From Gluconacetobacter johannae (GTDB taxonomy: Bacteria; Pseudomonadota; Alphaproteobacteria; Acetobacterales; Acetobacteraceae), in contig NZ_JABEQH010000008.1 in NCBI RefSeq assembly GCF_014174305.1, positions 62,001 through 126,000 of the forward strand: a DNA stretch of 64,000 nucleotides, in the 5' to 3' direction. The position numbers and the translations under genes are program-made. This document shows positions 1-8,437 of this stretch, piece by piece. The notes below the pieces were generated by a model that saw only the letters and a program-made list of their open reading frames with translations, had not been told where the DNA came from and did no database searches. Positions within the stretch are counted from its first letter, which is position 1. Every line of letters begins with the position of its first letter.

Positions 1-1203
1 GGTCTCGCGGATGTTTTCGCCGTCATAGACCCGCATCTTGGCGAACTGCGTCGAGTTCGGATGCGGCTTCAGCCGCGACAGGACCGCGAAGCGCGCCAGC
101 ATTTCCAGCGTGTTGGGCGCGCAGGGCGCCGCCGCCAGGCTGGAGGACTGGACCAGCTTCTCGTAGATCTTGGTCTCCTCGGTCACGCGGAGGCAGTACG
201 GCACCTTGATGACGCACACGCGGTCAAGGAAGGCCTCGTTGGTGCGGTTGTTGCGGAAGGTCTGCCACTCGGCCTCGTTGGAATGGGCCAGGATGACGCC
301 GGTAAACGGAATGGCGCCGATATTCTCGGTGCCCACGTAATTGCCTTCCTGCGTCGCCGTCAGCAGCGGATGCAGCATCTTGATCGGCGCCTTGAACATC
401 TCGACGAATTCCAGAAGCCCCTGGTTCGCGCGGTTCAGCCCGCCTGAGAAGCTGTAGGCATCGGAATCGTTCTGGCTGTAATGTTCCAGTTGCCGGATAT
501 CGACCTTGCCGACCAGCGCCGAGACATCCTGGTTGTTGTCGTCGCCCGGTTCGGTCTTGGCGATCGCGATCTGCCGCAGGCGTGAGGGATGGATCTTGAC
601 CACCGTGAAGCGCGACAGGTCGCCGTCGAATTCCTCCAGCCGTTTCAGCGCCCAGGGGCTTGCGATGCCGGTCAGCAGGCGACGGGGAATGCCGTAGCGC
701 CCTTCCAGCGCGTCGGCCATGCGATCCGGGTCGAACAGCCCCAGCGGGCTTTCGAACACCGGACTGACATGCCGCCCGGCCTTCAGGACATAGATCGGCT
801 CCTTTTCCATCAGGGCCTTCAGCCGTTCGCCCAGCGACGATTTGCCGCCGCCGACAGGGCCGAGCAGGTAGAGGATCTGCTTGCGCTCCTCCAGCCCCTG
901 GGCGGCATGACGGAAGAAGCCGACGATCTGCTCGATCGTTTCCTCCATGCCGTAGAAGTCCGAGAACGCCGGATAGATCCGCAGCGTGCGGTTCATGAAG
1001 ATGCGCGACAGGCGGGGATCGCGGGAGGTATCGACGTTGCGCGGCTCGCCGATCGCCTTGAGCATGCGTTCTGCCGCCGTCGCGTAGCACGACGGGTCCG
1101 TCCGGCAGGATTCGAGATAGTCGGACAGGCTCATCTCAACTTCGCGACGCCCGTCCCGCATCGCGGTAGCCAGGGAAAACACGTTGATATCAGAAGAAGC
1201 CAT
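1..1203 (-). CDS. prkA: PrkA family serine protein kinase (3' end missing)
   Basis: The first 401 codons of a gene read leftwards and cut by the window edge. The protein opens MASSDINVF and carries a Walker A motif, GPVGGGKS, at about residues 115-122. Around it lie the AAA+ PrkA-type segments NRTLRIYPAFSDFYGME and GNYVGTENIGAIPFTG. The family (YeaG in E. coli) is a cytosolic AAA+ serine kinase tied to stress and nitrogen or carbon starvation, usually in an operon with a DUF444 protein and a SpoVR-like protein. Those partners would lie beyond the left edge and cannot be seen. The ATG at 1203 has a GGAG about 12 bases upstream. A 381-base gap separates it from the preceding operon, so it probably has its own promoter. 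Confidence 0.93.
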   Translation of the reverse strand, partial: MASSDINVFSLATAMRDGRREVEMSLSDYLESCRTDPSCYATAAERMLKAIGEPRNVDTSRDPRLSRIFMNRTLRIYPAFSDFYGMEETIEQIVGFFRHAAQGLEERKQILYLLGPVGGGKSSLGERLKALMEKEPIYVLKAGRHVSPVFESPLGLFDPDRMADALEGRYGIPRRLLTGIASPWALKRLEEFDGDLSRFTVVKIHPSRLRQIAIAKTEPGDDNNQDVSALVGKVDIRQLEHYSQNDSDAYSFSGGLNRANQGLLEFVEMFKAPIKMLHPLLTATQEGNYVGTENIGAIPFTGVILAHSNEAEWQTFRNNRTNEAFLDRVCVIKVPYCLRVTEETKIYEKLVQSSSLAAAPCAPNTLEMLARFAVLSRLKPHPNSTQFAKMRVYDGENIRET

Positions 1204-1584
1204 CGACAGATGTCTCCGATCCGTCGCCGGGATCCGTCATGAACCCTGGGCGACCATGCATCATGGACAAGATTTCCCGGGCGGAGACCGTTCCCCGTCC
1301 GGGGAGAAACGTCAGGCTAGCGTTCGCGTATTTCTACCATCCAATGCTCGTCCCCTTTTTCAGATGGCCCTTTCAGATGGGCGGGCACGCCGCGGTCCAT
1401 GGCCCAGGCGCTTCAACGGCATCGCTGTATCGTGAAGCGGCGGGGCACCGGACCTTCAGGGTCGTCTTGTCCAAAGGGTATCGCCGCAGACTGTCGCGAT
1501 TCAACCTAAATCGCGCACCGGCCGCAAACACTTCCCCAGCTTCAACGGATTTTTTCAAACCCGCCTCGCCGGCCCAGGCCCGGA
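1204..1584. other. Intergenic region upstream of prkA
   Basis: This 381-base stretch lies between the end of the MBL hydrolase gene and the start of prkA, both on the minus strand, so it should hold the prkA promoter. Just after the hydrolase stop codon there is a short imperfect GC-rich inverted repeat (CCGGCCCAGGCCCGG, 1569-1583) followed on the minus strand by a run of six A, not T. It is therefore not a convincing intrinsic terminator. I saw no clear sigma-70, sigma-54 or heat-shock promoter and no convincing gene; the short open frames here have no recognisable product. Confidence 0.5.
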
Positions 1585-2376
1585 TTACCGGAATGTCACG
1601 CGCATGCCATCGAAGGCGGGTTCGACCCCCTCGGGCAGGTTGGCCTGCATCCAGGCCCAGTCCATGTCGCCGCCCATATGGGTCAGAATCACCCGCCGGG
1701 GGCGCAGCCGCGCGCGCCAGTGCAACACTCGCTCCAGCCAGGCATGCGCGCTGTGGGCGGCCGCGCGCTGAAAGCAGTCCACCAGCCAGGTCTCGACCCC
1801 CTCAAGGGCCGCGAACGCCTCCTCGGGCAGTTCCACCACGTCCGTGGAATAGGCCAGGGACCCGCAACGCACCCCCAGCGAGAGCGTTCGGCCGTGAATC
1901 TGCTCGAACAAGGACAGGGTCAGACCGGCAATCTCGCAGGTCTGGCCGGCATGGACGATTTCCGGCACCACGACCGGACGATAGAAGCCGGGCGGCGACC
2001 AGGGGCGGAAGGCGTAGTTGAAGCGGGTTTCCAGGTCCGACAGGACGGGCGGCGTGCCATAGACCGGCAGGGGCCGGTCGATGACGCGATTGACGGCCCG
2101 GACCTCATCGAGGCCCGCGATATGGTCGGCATGGGCGTGGGTGTACAGGATGGCGTCGAACCGGTCGATTTCCTGCGCCAGCAACTGGTCGCGCAGGTCC
2201 GGGCCGGTGTCGATCAGCACCCCCCGTCCGTCATCGCCGCGCAGCAGCACCGACGCACGGGTGCGGCGATTGCGCGGTTCCGCCGGATCGCACACGCCCC
2301 AGTCGCCGCGTCCGCCCGGGCCGCCGATCGCCGGCACGCCGGTGGATCCGCCGCACCCCAGGACGATCAGTTCCAT
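1585..2376 (-). CDS. MBL-fold metal-dependent hydrolase (PhnP/RNase Z-like)
   Basis: A 263-residue cytosolic protein with the metallo-beta-lactamase signature THAHADH at residues 79-85, preceded by IDTGPDL (55-61), and a second metal-ligand segment ILTHMGGDMDW near the C-terminus. The opening MELIVLGCGGSTGVP is typical of the PhnP-like branch, which includes cyclic phosphodiesterases and tRNA 3'-processing relatives. No phn genes are nearby, so a phosphonate role is not supported. It starts 3 bases after the tatD stop and is the last gene of the mltB-to-MBL chain. The same tatD-MBL pairing after metG is common in alphaproteobacteria. The substrate cannot be read from the sequence. Confidence 0.88.
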   Translation of the reverse strand: MELIVLGCGGSTGVPAIGGPGGRGDWGVCDPAEPRNRRTRASVLLRGDDGRGVLIDTGPDLRDQLLAQEIDRFDAILYTHAHADHIAGLDEVRAVNRVIDRPLPVYGTPPVLSDLETRFNYAFRPWSPPGFYRPVVVPEIVHAGQTCEIAGLTLSLFEQIHGRTLSLGVRCGSLAYSTDVVELPEEAFAALEGVETWLVDCFQRAAAHSAHAWLERVLHWRARLRPRRVILTHMGGDMDWAWMQANLPEGVEPAFDGMRVTFR

Positions 2377-2379
2377 GGC

Positions 2380-3171
2380 CTATGACGCCCGGCTGAACAG
2401 GCGATGGAAATTGGCGGTCGTCACCTCCGCCAGCCGCTCGGGCGGCGTGCCCCGCAGTTCGGCAAGCCTGCGCGCGGTATGGGCGACGAATGCGGGCTCA
2501 TTCTTCTTTCCCCGCTGCGGCACCGGGGCAAGATAGGGCGAATCGGTCTCGACCAGCAGGCGATCCTCGGGGATGGACAAGGCGATATCGCGCAGGGCGT
2601 CCGACCGGGGAAAGGTCAGGATGCCGGAAAAGCTGACATATCCGCCCAGGTCCAGCCCCGTCCGGGCCAGGTCGGGTCCCGAGGCGAAGCAATGCAGCAG
2701 GAAGCGGAACGGGCCATGGGCCGCGATCTCGTCACGCAGGATTTCGGCGACGTCCGCATCGGCGTCGCGGGCATGGATGACCAGCGGCAGATCCATCCGC
2801 CGCGCCGCCGCGATATGGGCGCGAAAACGCACCTGTTGCAGCGGCCGCACCTCGGGCGCGCCATGGAAGTAGTCCAGCCCGCTTTCCCCGATGCCCACGA
2901 CGCGCGGATCGTCGGCCAGCGCCACGATGTCGGCGGGGTCCGAAATCGTGCATTCCTCGACATGATCGGGGTGCGTGCCCACGGTGCACCACACCCGCAG
3001 GTCCGGCCGGTCGAAGCGGGTCAGCTCCTTCTGCCGGGCCGCCCGCGACAGGCGGGTGCCGATCGTCACCATGCCGTCGACCCCGGCCTGCTTCGCCCGG
3101 TCCAGCAGGTCGGGAATCTCCTCGTCGGAGAAATGATCCAGATGGCAGTGTGAATCGATCAGCCCCGTCAT
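2380..3171 (-). CDS. tatD: TatD family metal-dependent hydrolase
   Basis: A 263-residue TIM-barrel hydrolase. The N-terminus MTGLIDSHCHLDHF gives the HxH metal pair at residues 8 and 10. Further signatures are GIGESGLDYF (family signature with the metal-binding Glu), LHCFASG and LVETDSPYLAP (Asp ligand). TatD proteins are magnesium-dependent 3'-5' exonucleases acting on DNA or RNA and may trim damaged DNA. The ATG at 3171 shares one base with the metG stop (TGATG), which fixes the start and suggests translational coupling. A longer frame runs upstream but lies inside metG and is rejected. Confidence 0.94.
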   Translation of the reverse strand: MTGLIDSHCHLDHFSDEEIPDLLDRAKQAGVDGMVTIGTRLSRAARQKELTRFDRPDLRVWCTVGTHPDHVEECTISDPADIVALADDPRVVGIGESGLDYFHGAPEVRPLQQVRFRAHIAAARRMDLPLVIHARDADADVAEILRDEIAAHGPFRFLLHCFASGPDLARTGLDLGGYVSFSGILTFPRSDALRDIALSIPEDRLLVETDSPYLAPVPQRGKKNEPAFVAHTARRLAELRGTPPERLAEVTTANFHRLFSRAS

Positions 3172-4706
3172 CACGCCTCGGGCTCCACATAGCGGGGGAA
3201 GATGCCCTTGGGCGCAGGCAGCGCGCGCCCGGCCGGCAGGGGCGTCTCCAGCGCCGCGAAGCTCCGCTCGTCCGCGCCGGCGCCGACCTGGGTCAGCAGC
3301 GCGTCCATGCTGGCGGGCATGTAGGGCTGCAGCATCGTGCCGACGGCCCGCAGCGCATCGACCAGCACGCGCAGCACCACCGCCATGCGCTCGGGGTCGG
3401 TCTTCTTCAGCGCCCAGGGCGCCTGGCGGTCGATATAGGCGTTGCAGGCCCGGACCACGCGCCAGACCTCCTCCAGCCCGTCGGTCAGGGCGCGACGGTC
3501 GATCTGCCCATGCATCACCGTCGGCAGCAGGGCGGCCTGCGCCAGCAGGGCCAGGTCGTCCTCGGTCCGCGCGCCCTGTTCGGGCAGGACCCCGCCGCAG
3601 TTCCGCGCGACCTGCGACAGCGTGCGCTGCGCCAGATTGCCCAGGTCGTTGGCCAGTTCGACATTCATCCGGGTGATGATGGCCTTGCGGTTCAGGTCGC
3701 TGTCGCCGCCGAAGGGCATTTCGCGCATCAGGAAGAACCGCACGGGGTCCAGGCCGAATTCGCCGACCAGGTCGCGCGGATCGACGACATTGCCCAGCGA
3801 CTTGCTCATCTTCTCGCCCTCGATGGTCCACCACCCGTGGGAGAAGACGCAGTCGGGCAATTCCAGCCCCGCCGCCATCAGCAGCGCCGGCCAGTAGATC
3901 GCATGGAAACGGACGATATCCTTGCCGACCAGATGCAGGTTCGCCGGCCAGTACCCCCAGCGCGGGCTGGCGGTGTCGGGGAAGCCCACGGCCGACAGGT
4001 AATTGGCCAGCGCATCGACCCAGACATACATCACATGCTCGGCGTCGCCCGGCACGGGAATGCCCCAGCGGAAGCTGGTGCGGCTGATGGACAGGTCGCG
4101 CAGGCCCTGCCGGACGAAACTGGCGACCTCGTTGCGGCGCGATGACGGCTCGATGAAGCCCGGCCGGGTTTCATACAAGTCCAGCAGCCTGTCGGCGAAG
4201 GCCGACAGGCGGAAGAAATAGGAGGGCTCGCGGACCCATTCCACCGGCGCGCCGGTCGGCGCGACGCGGGTGCCGTCGGGCTGCGTGACCAGTTCGTCCT
4301 CGTTATAGAAGCTTTCGTCGCGCAGGGCGTACCAGCCTTCGTAGGCGCCCAGATAGATATGGCCGTTCGCGGCGATCCTTTCCCACAGGGCCGAGGCGCC
4401 GGCGATATGGCGCGGTTCGGTCGTGCGGATGAAATCGTCGTACGAGACGTTCATCGCGTCGTACATCGCCCGGAAGTCGGACGAGACGCGGTCGGCGAAG
4501 GCGATCGGCTCCAGCCCCGCCGCCTGGGCCGCCTGCTCCACCTTCTGGCCGTGTTCGTCGGTGCCGGTCAGGAAGAAGACGTCATATCCCGCCAGCCGCT
4601 TGAAGCGCGCGACCACGTCGGCGGCGACGGACGTATAGGCGTGGCCGATATGGGGCGCCCCGTTCACATAATAGATCGGTGTCGTGACGTAATAGCGCCC
4701 TGTCAT
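3171..4706 (-). CDS. metG: Methionyl-tRNA synthetase
   Basis: A 511-residue class I aminoacyl-tRNA synthetase that charges tRNA-Met. The HIGH motif is PHIGH (residues 18-22) and the KMSKS motif is at 299-303 (GEKMSKSLGN). The linker region (about 120-160) has no CxxC knuckles, so this is the zinc-free short type, and the C-terminal tRNA-binding domain of the E. coli enzyme is absent. That matches the usual alphaproteobacterial form. It overlaps holB by 4 bases and tatD by 1 base, inside the envelope/replication chain. A tRNA-Met(CAT) gene lies 15 kb away at 19440. Confidence 0.97.
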   Translation of the reverse strand: MTGRYYVTTPIYYVNGAPHIGHAYTSVAADVVARFKRLAGYDVFFLTGTDEHGQKVEQAAQAAGLEPIAFADRVSSDFRAMYDAMNVSYDDFIRTTEPRHIAGASALWERIAANGHIYLGAYEGWYALRDESFYNEDELVTQPDGTRVAPTGAPVEWVREPSYFFRLSAFADRLLDLYETRPGFIEPSSRRNEVASFVRQGLRDLSISRTSFRWGIPVPGDAEHVMYVWVDALANYLSAVGFPDTASPRWGYWPANLHLVGKDIVRFHAIYWPALLMAAGLELPDCVFSHGWWTIEGEKMSKSLGNVVDPRDLVGEFGLDPVRFFLMREMPFGGDSDLNRKAIITRMNVELANDLGNLAQRTLSQVARNCGGVLPEQGARTEDDLALLAQAALLPTVMHGQIDRRALTDGLEEVWRVVRACNAYIDRQAPWALKKTDPERMAVVLRVLVDALRAVGTMLQPYMPASMDALLTQVGAGADERSFAALETPLPAGRALPAPKGIFPRYVEPEA

Positions 4707-5665
4707 ATTCCACTCACCAGTGTCAGGCCGGTCAGGATGGCCTGATGTTTATCCAGATTGAAGCGTTCCGTCTCGGCCCGCAGATGGACCAGCCGACGCC
4801 ACAGATCGACCATGCGGTCGGCCGGCGCGCCGGCCGGCGTCCGTCCGCGCACCGCATCCCGCGTCCGAACCGATATGGCATCGCACAGGAGATTGAAGAA
4901 GACCGAAAAACCATTCTCCCGCTTCAGAACGGCCTCCGCGATGTCGTACATCGCCCCCGCCCCGACCGGTTCGCGCAGGATACGGTCCACCAGCACGCCG
5001 AGTTCCGCGCCGTCCCCCGCCAGCAGCGCCAGGGCGCGGCCGGGCGCGCCCTGGGCCAGCGGCACGATCCGCGCGATGTCCGCATCGGGCATGTCGCCGG
5101 CAAGATACCCCATGGCCTCGTGCATGTCCCGCGCCGCCAGCGGGGCCAGCGGCAGGGTGCGGCAGCGGCTGCGGATGGTCGGCAGCAGCCGCCCCGGCGC
5201 CGCGCACGTCAGGATCAGGATCGCGCGCGGCGGCGGTTCCTCCAGGATCTTCAGGATGGCGTTGGCGGCGCTGCGGTTCATGTATTCCGCGCCGTCCACC
5301 ACCACCACGCGCCAGCCGTCCTCGGCCGCCGTGCGGTGCATGAACTGACCGATCGGGCGCACATCGTCGGCCACGATCTCGGCCCGCATCTTCTGCCGCT
5401 TTTCGTCCACCCCCCGCGCGATGGTCAGCAGGTCGGCATGGCTGCCGGCGGCGATGCGCCGCGCGGTGGCCGAGCCGGGGTCCTCCCCGTTCAGCAGTAC
5501 CCGCGCCATCCAGAAGGCGAACGTCGCCTTGCCGATCCCCTCCGGCCCGGTGACCAGCCAGGCATGATGCAGCCGCCCGGCCCGCACGGCGTCCAGAAAG
5601 GCGGCCTGTGCCGCCCTGTGCCCGACAAGGCGGTCATTTTCGCGCGGCGCGGGCGCCACGATCAC
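4703..5665 (-). CDS. holB: DNA polymerase III subunit delta'
   Basis: A 320-residue AAA+ clamp-loader subunit. It shows Walker A-like GPEGIGKA at residues 40-47 and the delta' signature LKILEEPPPRAILIL near residue 140, followed by SRCRTLPLAPL. It helps load the DnaN sliding clamp, whose gene is at 37732 in this window. The start is GTG at 5665; its first bases overlap the tmk stop (GTGA), and the 3' end overlaps metG by 4 bases. The tmk-holB pair is conserved widely in bacteria, which supports the assignment. Confidence 0.94.
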   Translation of the reverse strand: MIVAPAPRENDRLVGHRAAQAAFLDAVRAGRLHHAWLVTGPEGIGKATFAFWMARVLLNGEDPGSATARRIAAGSHADLLTIARGVDEKRQKMRAEIVADDVRPIGQFMHRTAAEDGWRVVVVDGAEYMNRSAANAILKILEEPPPRAILILTCAAPGRLLPTIRSRCRTLPLAPLAARDMHEAMGYLAGDMPDADIARIVPLAQGAPGRALALLAGDGAELGVLVDRILREPVGAGAMYDIAEAVLKRENGFSVFFNLLCDAISVRTRDAVRGRTPAGAPADRMVDLWRRLVHLRAETERFNLDKHQAILTGLTLVSGI

Positions 5666-6306
5666 GCCGGCCCGGAACGGGAGGCGAGGCAGGCATCGAC
5701 ACGCGCCGCGATGTCACGGGCAACCGCATCCGCCGGCCGGTCGGCGGGAATGGGCAGGCACCGCCCCGGCGCCGCGCGCGCGATGGCGTCGAACCCGTCG
5801 GCCACGCGGGCATGGAAGGCCTCGTCCGCGGCCTCGTACCGGTCGGAACGCTGGCCCCGCGCGGTCAGGCGCGCCAGCGCCCGGGTGCGCGGCAGGCCCA
5901 GCACGAAGGTCATGTCCGGCACCACCCCCATTCGCGCCCCCAGCGCCTGGATCAGGTCCAGGATCTGCGGGTCCCCCTGGCCAAGCCCATACCCCTGATA
6001 AGCCAGGGTGGAATCGACGAACCGGTCGCAGATCACGACCTGCCCCCGGTCCAGCGCCGGCCGGATCAGGCGGTCCACATGGTCGCACCGCGCGGCGAAA
6101 TGGACCATGATTTCGGCCCGCAGGGACAGGTCATGCCCGCCGAACAGCAGGAAATCGCGCAGCGCCTCGGCCCCCGGCGTGCCGCCGGGTTCGCGGGTGC
6201 GCGCGACATCGTGCCCGGCCGCGCGCAGGTGCGCCTCCAGAAGCCGCGCCTGCGTCGACTTGCCGGCCCCCTCGCCGCCCTCGAAGGTGATGAACAGTCC
6301 AGGCAC
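5662..6306 (-). CDS. tmk: Thymidylate kinase
   Basis: A 214-residue dTMP kinase making dTDP for DNA synthesis. The N-terminus FITFEGGEGAGKSTQ contains the P-loop (about residues 9-17). The DR(F) motif is in VICDRFVDSTLAYQG, and a LID segment RGQRSDRYE follows. The likely start is GTG at 6306, 5 bases after the carboxypeptidase stop; the open frame extends upstream only as an antisense-free continuation inside that gene. The 3' end overlaps holB (GTGA). Length fits the family (about 210 residues). Confidence 0.93.
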   Translation of the reverse strand: MPGLFITFEGGEGAGKSTQARLLEAHLRAAGHDVARTREPGGTPGAEALRDFLLFGGHDLSLRAEIMVHFAARCDHVDRLIRPALDRGQVVICDRFVDSTLAYQGYGLGQGDPQILDLIQALGARMGVVPDMTFVLGLPRTRALARLTARGQRSDRYEAADEAFHARVADGFDAIARAAPGRCLPIPADRPADAVARDIAARVDACLASRSGPA

Positions 6307-6311
6307 CGCCT

Positions 6312-7571
6312 TCAGTGCCGGCCCAGTTTCTGGCCCAGCACCGTCGACGCCCGGGCGAACAGGCCCAGCCGCGCCACGTCCTGGCCGGCGGCCAGACTCA
6401 TGCGGATGTCGGCCAGGCCGGGGTTGGCGATCACCAGTTCGCCCAGCACCTGCCCGGCCGCGACCGGGGCCTGCACCGGCGCCTGGTAATCGACGCCAAC
6501 ATGGGTGCGGGACCGCCAGCCATGCGGCAGGGTCATCACGATATCCCGCGTGGCGACCAGCGGCACCGTGGGCGCGGTGCCCAGCCAGACCGCGGCATGC
6601 TCCACGACGTCGCCCCGGCGGAACAGGACCGCGTTCTCGAAATTCGCGAAGGACCACTCCAGCAGGCGCTCGCCCTCATGCGCGCGGACATTGCTGGAGG
6701 GCATCCCGTTCAGCGCCAGGACGATGCGGTTTCCGCCCCGATCGGCGCTGGCGCACAGGCCGAACCCACCGGCGTCAGTGTGCCCGGTCTTCAGCCCGTC
6801 GGCCAGCCCCTTGTCCACCAGGACGTTGCGATTGCCCTGGGCGATCTTGTTGAAGCGATAATCCTTCTCGGAAAAGAAGTGGTAATATTCGGGGAAGTCG
6901 CGGATCAGGCGCACCGCCAGCGTCGCCACGTCGCGCGCCGACATGTAGTGGTTGTCGGCGGGCCAGCCGGTGACGTTCACGAAATGGGAATTCGTCAGGC
7001 CCAGCCGCCCCGCCTGGTCGTTCATCAGGGCGACGAACTGCTCCTCGGACCCGGACACGCCTTCGGCCAGCACGATGCAGGCGTCGTTGCCCGACTGGAT
7101 GACCATGCCCTGGATCAGATCCTGCACCGGGATGCTCTCGCCCAGCGGCACGAACATCTTCGAGCCCTGCATCCGCCAGGCCTTCTCGCTGACCGGCAGG
7201 GGCTGGTCCAGCTTCAACCGGCCGGATTTCAGCATGCCGAACACGATGTAGGCCGTCATCATCTTGGTCAGCGAGGACGGCGGCATCCGCTCGTCCGCCG
7301 CCTTTTCCAGCAGGACGGCGCCGGTCGTGTAATCGACGATGCACGCCCAGCGCGCCGTCGTGTCCAGCGGGCCGATCGGGGTGGCCGCGGGCGGCCCGAC
7401 CGGCGCGGCCGGGGCGTCGCCGTCATCCCCCGCATCGTCCGACGCGGCGGCCGGGGCGTGGGCATGGGACGACGCGGCGCGGTGCCGATGCGGCGCCGCG
7501 AACGCAAGAGAGCCGGAAGCGGCCAGCGAGGCCGATCCGGCAAGAAGGAACCTTCGGGTCTGCACGTTCAT
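6312..7571 (-). CDS. D-alanyl-D-alanine carboxypeptidase (penicillin-binding protein 5/6 family)
   Basis: A 419-residue serine peptidase that trims the terminal D-Ala from peptidoglycan stem peptides. A signal sequence (FLLAGSASLAASGSLAFA) is followed by an Ala/His/Asp-rich linker to about residue 75. The active site shows SLTK at 100-103, SGN in VIQSGNDACIV, and KTG in GLKTGHTDAGG, the three S11 motifs. A C-terminal PBP5-type domain follows (THVGVDYQAPVQAPV). The protein should be periplasmic and bound to the inner membrane. It sits 2 bases after rlpA, and a wall-lytic enzyme (mltB) precedes that, so the three form a peptidoglycan-remodelling block. Confidence 0.94.
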   Translation of the reverse strand: MNVQTRRFLLAGSASLAASGSLAFAAPHRHRAASSHAHAPAAASDDAGDDGDAPAAPVGPPAATPIGPLDTTARWACIVDYTTGAVLLEKAADERMPPSSLTKMMTAYIVFGMLKSGRLKLDQPLPVSEKAWRMQGSKMFVPLGESIPVQDLIQGMVIQSGNDACIVLAEGVSGSEEQFVALMNDQAGRLGLTNSHFVNVTGWPADNHYMSARDVATLAVRLIRDFPEYYHFFSEKDYRFNKIAQGNRNVLVDKGLADGLKTGHTDAGGFGLCASADRGGNRIVLALNGMPSSNVRAHEGERLLEWSFANFENAVLFRRGDVVEHAAVWLGTAPTVPLVATRDIVMTLPHGWRSRTHVGVDYQAPVQAPVAAGQVLGELVIANPGLADIRMSLAAGQDVARLGLFARASTVLGQKLGRH

Positions 7572-7573
7572 CC

Positions 7574-8437
7574 CTATTCGACGACGATCCGGGCACCGGT
7601 TACTCCGGCACCCATGGCCTGGTCCAGTCCCCGGTCCGCGTCGGCGGCGGTCGTGAACGGCCCGACATGTACCCGCCAGGCCGCCTTGCCGCGATCGCGC
7701 ACCGGAACAACACGGCCACCGGTCCTGGCGGCGGCAATTTCAGCATAGCGAAGTGTCGAGAATGTGCCGGCATCCACCCACAGCAGACCCCCCTCGACAT
7801 AGCCCTGACGCACCGATGCGGGCAGGTCGCGCATCACCGCCACCGCATCCGCCGCATCGCCGCCGCCCGAGGGCGCGGCGACGATCGTGCCGCCGGCGCC
7901 CGGATGATCGAGCGATTCCGCGCGGACCTGGCCGGCGGGGGCCGCGCTGACATCCAGATGCTGCCCCCCCGGCAGGGTCTCGGCCAGTTGCTCGTTCAGC
8001 CCCTCGATCCCGGTGACGGCCACCCGGACCGGATTGGCGCCGATCCCCAGCAGGGCGGCGGCCCGCGGCGTCAGCGACACCAGCCGCCCCGCCGAGACCG
8101 GACCGCGATCGTTCAGGCGAACGGTGATCTCGCGCCCGTTTTCCAGGTTACGGACCGTGACGATCGCCGGCAGTTGCAGGGTGGCGTGGCTGCCGGTCAT
8201 GGCATTGCCGTCGTAATGCTCGCCGTCCGCCGTCACATAGGGCGTCTGGTCCGGGTCGGCGACGGCCAGCCCCGTCGCCCGATAGGAAAAATCTTCCTGC
8301 GGATAGCGCCAGACGCCGCCCATGCGATAGGGCGCGCCAATGACATAATGGGGCGAGGCCGGCGGCAACGGGGGTTCCTCGGGCCGATGGCAGCCGGCCA
8401 GCGCCGCCGCCATCAGCACGGCGCAGACACGCCTCAC
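7574..8437 (-). CDS. rlpA: RlpA-like septal ring lytic transglycosylase lipoprotein with SPOR domain
   Basis: A 287-residue protein starting with GTG at 8437, overlapping the mltB stop (GTGA). The lipobox LAGC places the lipidated Cys at residue 16, so it should be an outer-membrane or inner-membrane lipoprotein. A double-psi beta-barrel follows, with SYRATGLA, EHYDGNAMTGSHATL and VRLNDRGP, characteristic of RlpA, whose Pseudomonas homologue cleaves naked glycan strands at the septum. The C-terminal segment AWRVHVGPFTTAADADRGL is a SPOR repeat, which binds denuded septal peptidoglycan. The first YQ...GxAS-type motif is diverged, so activity is not proven. Confidence 0.9.
   Translation of the reverse strand: MRRVCAVLMAAALAGCHRPEEPPLPPASPHYVIGAPYRMGGVWRYPQEDFSYRATGLAVADPDQTPYVTADGEHYDGNAMTGSHATLQLPAIVTVRNLENGREITVRLNDRGPVSAGRLVSLTPRAAALLGIGANPVRVAVTGIEGLNEQLAETLPGGQHLDVSAAPAGQVRAESLDHPGAGGTIVAAPSGGGDAADAVAVMRDLPASVRQGYVEGGLLWVDAGTFSTLRYAEIAAARTGGRVVPVRDRGKAAWRVHVGPFTTAADADRGLDQAMGAGVTGARIVVE

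Noticed and set aside
20-1090. Open frames on both strands across the prkA region
   Set aside because: All are out of frame with the PrkA protein, which is continuous from 1203 to the window edge with a P-loop. They reflect high GC.
1569-1583. Terminator after the MBL hydrolase gene
   Set aside because: The stem is imperfect and is followed by A, not T, on the coding strand.
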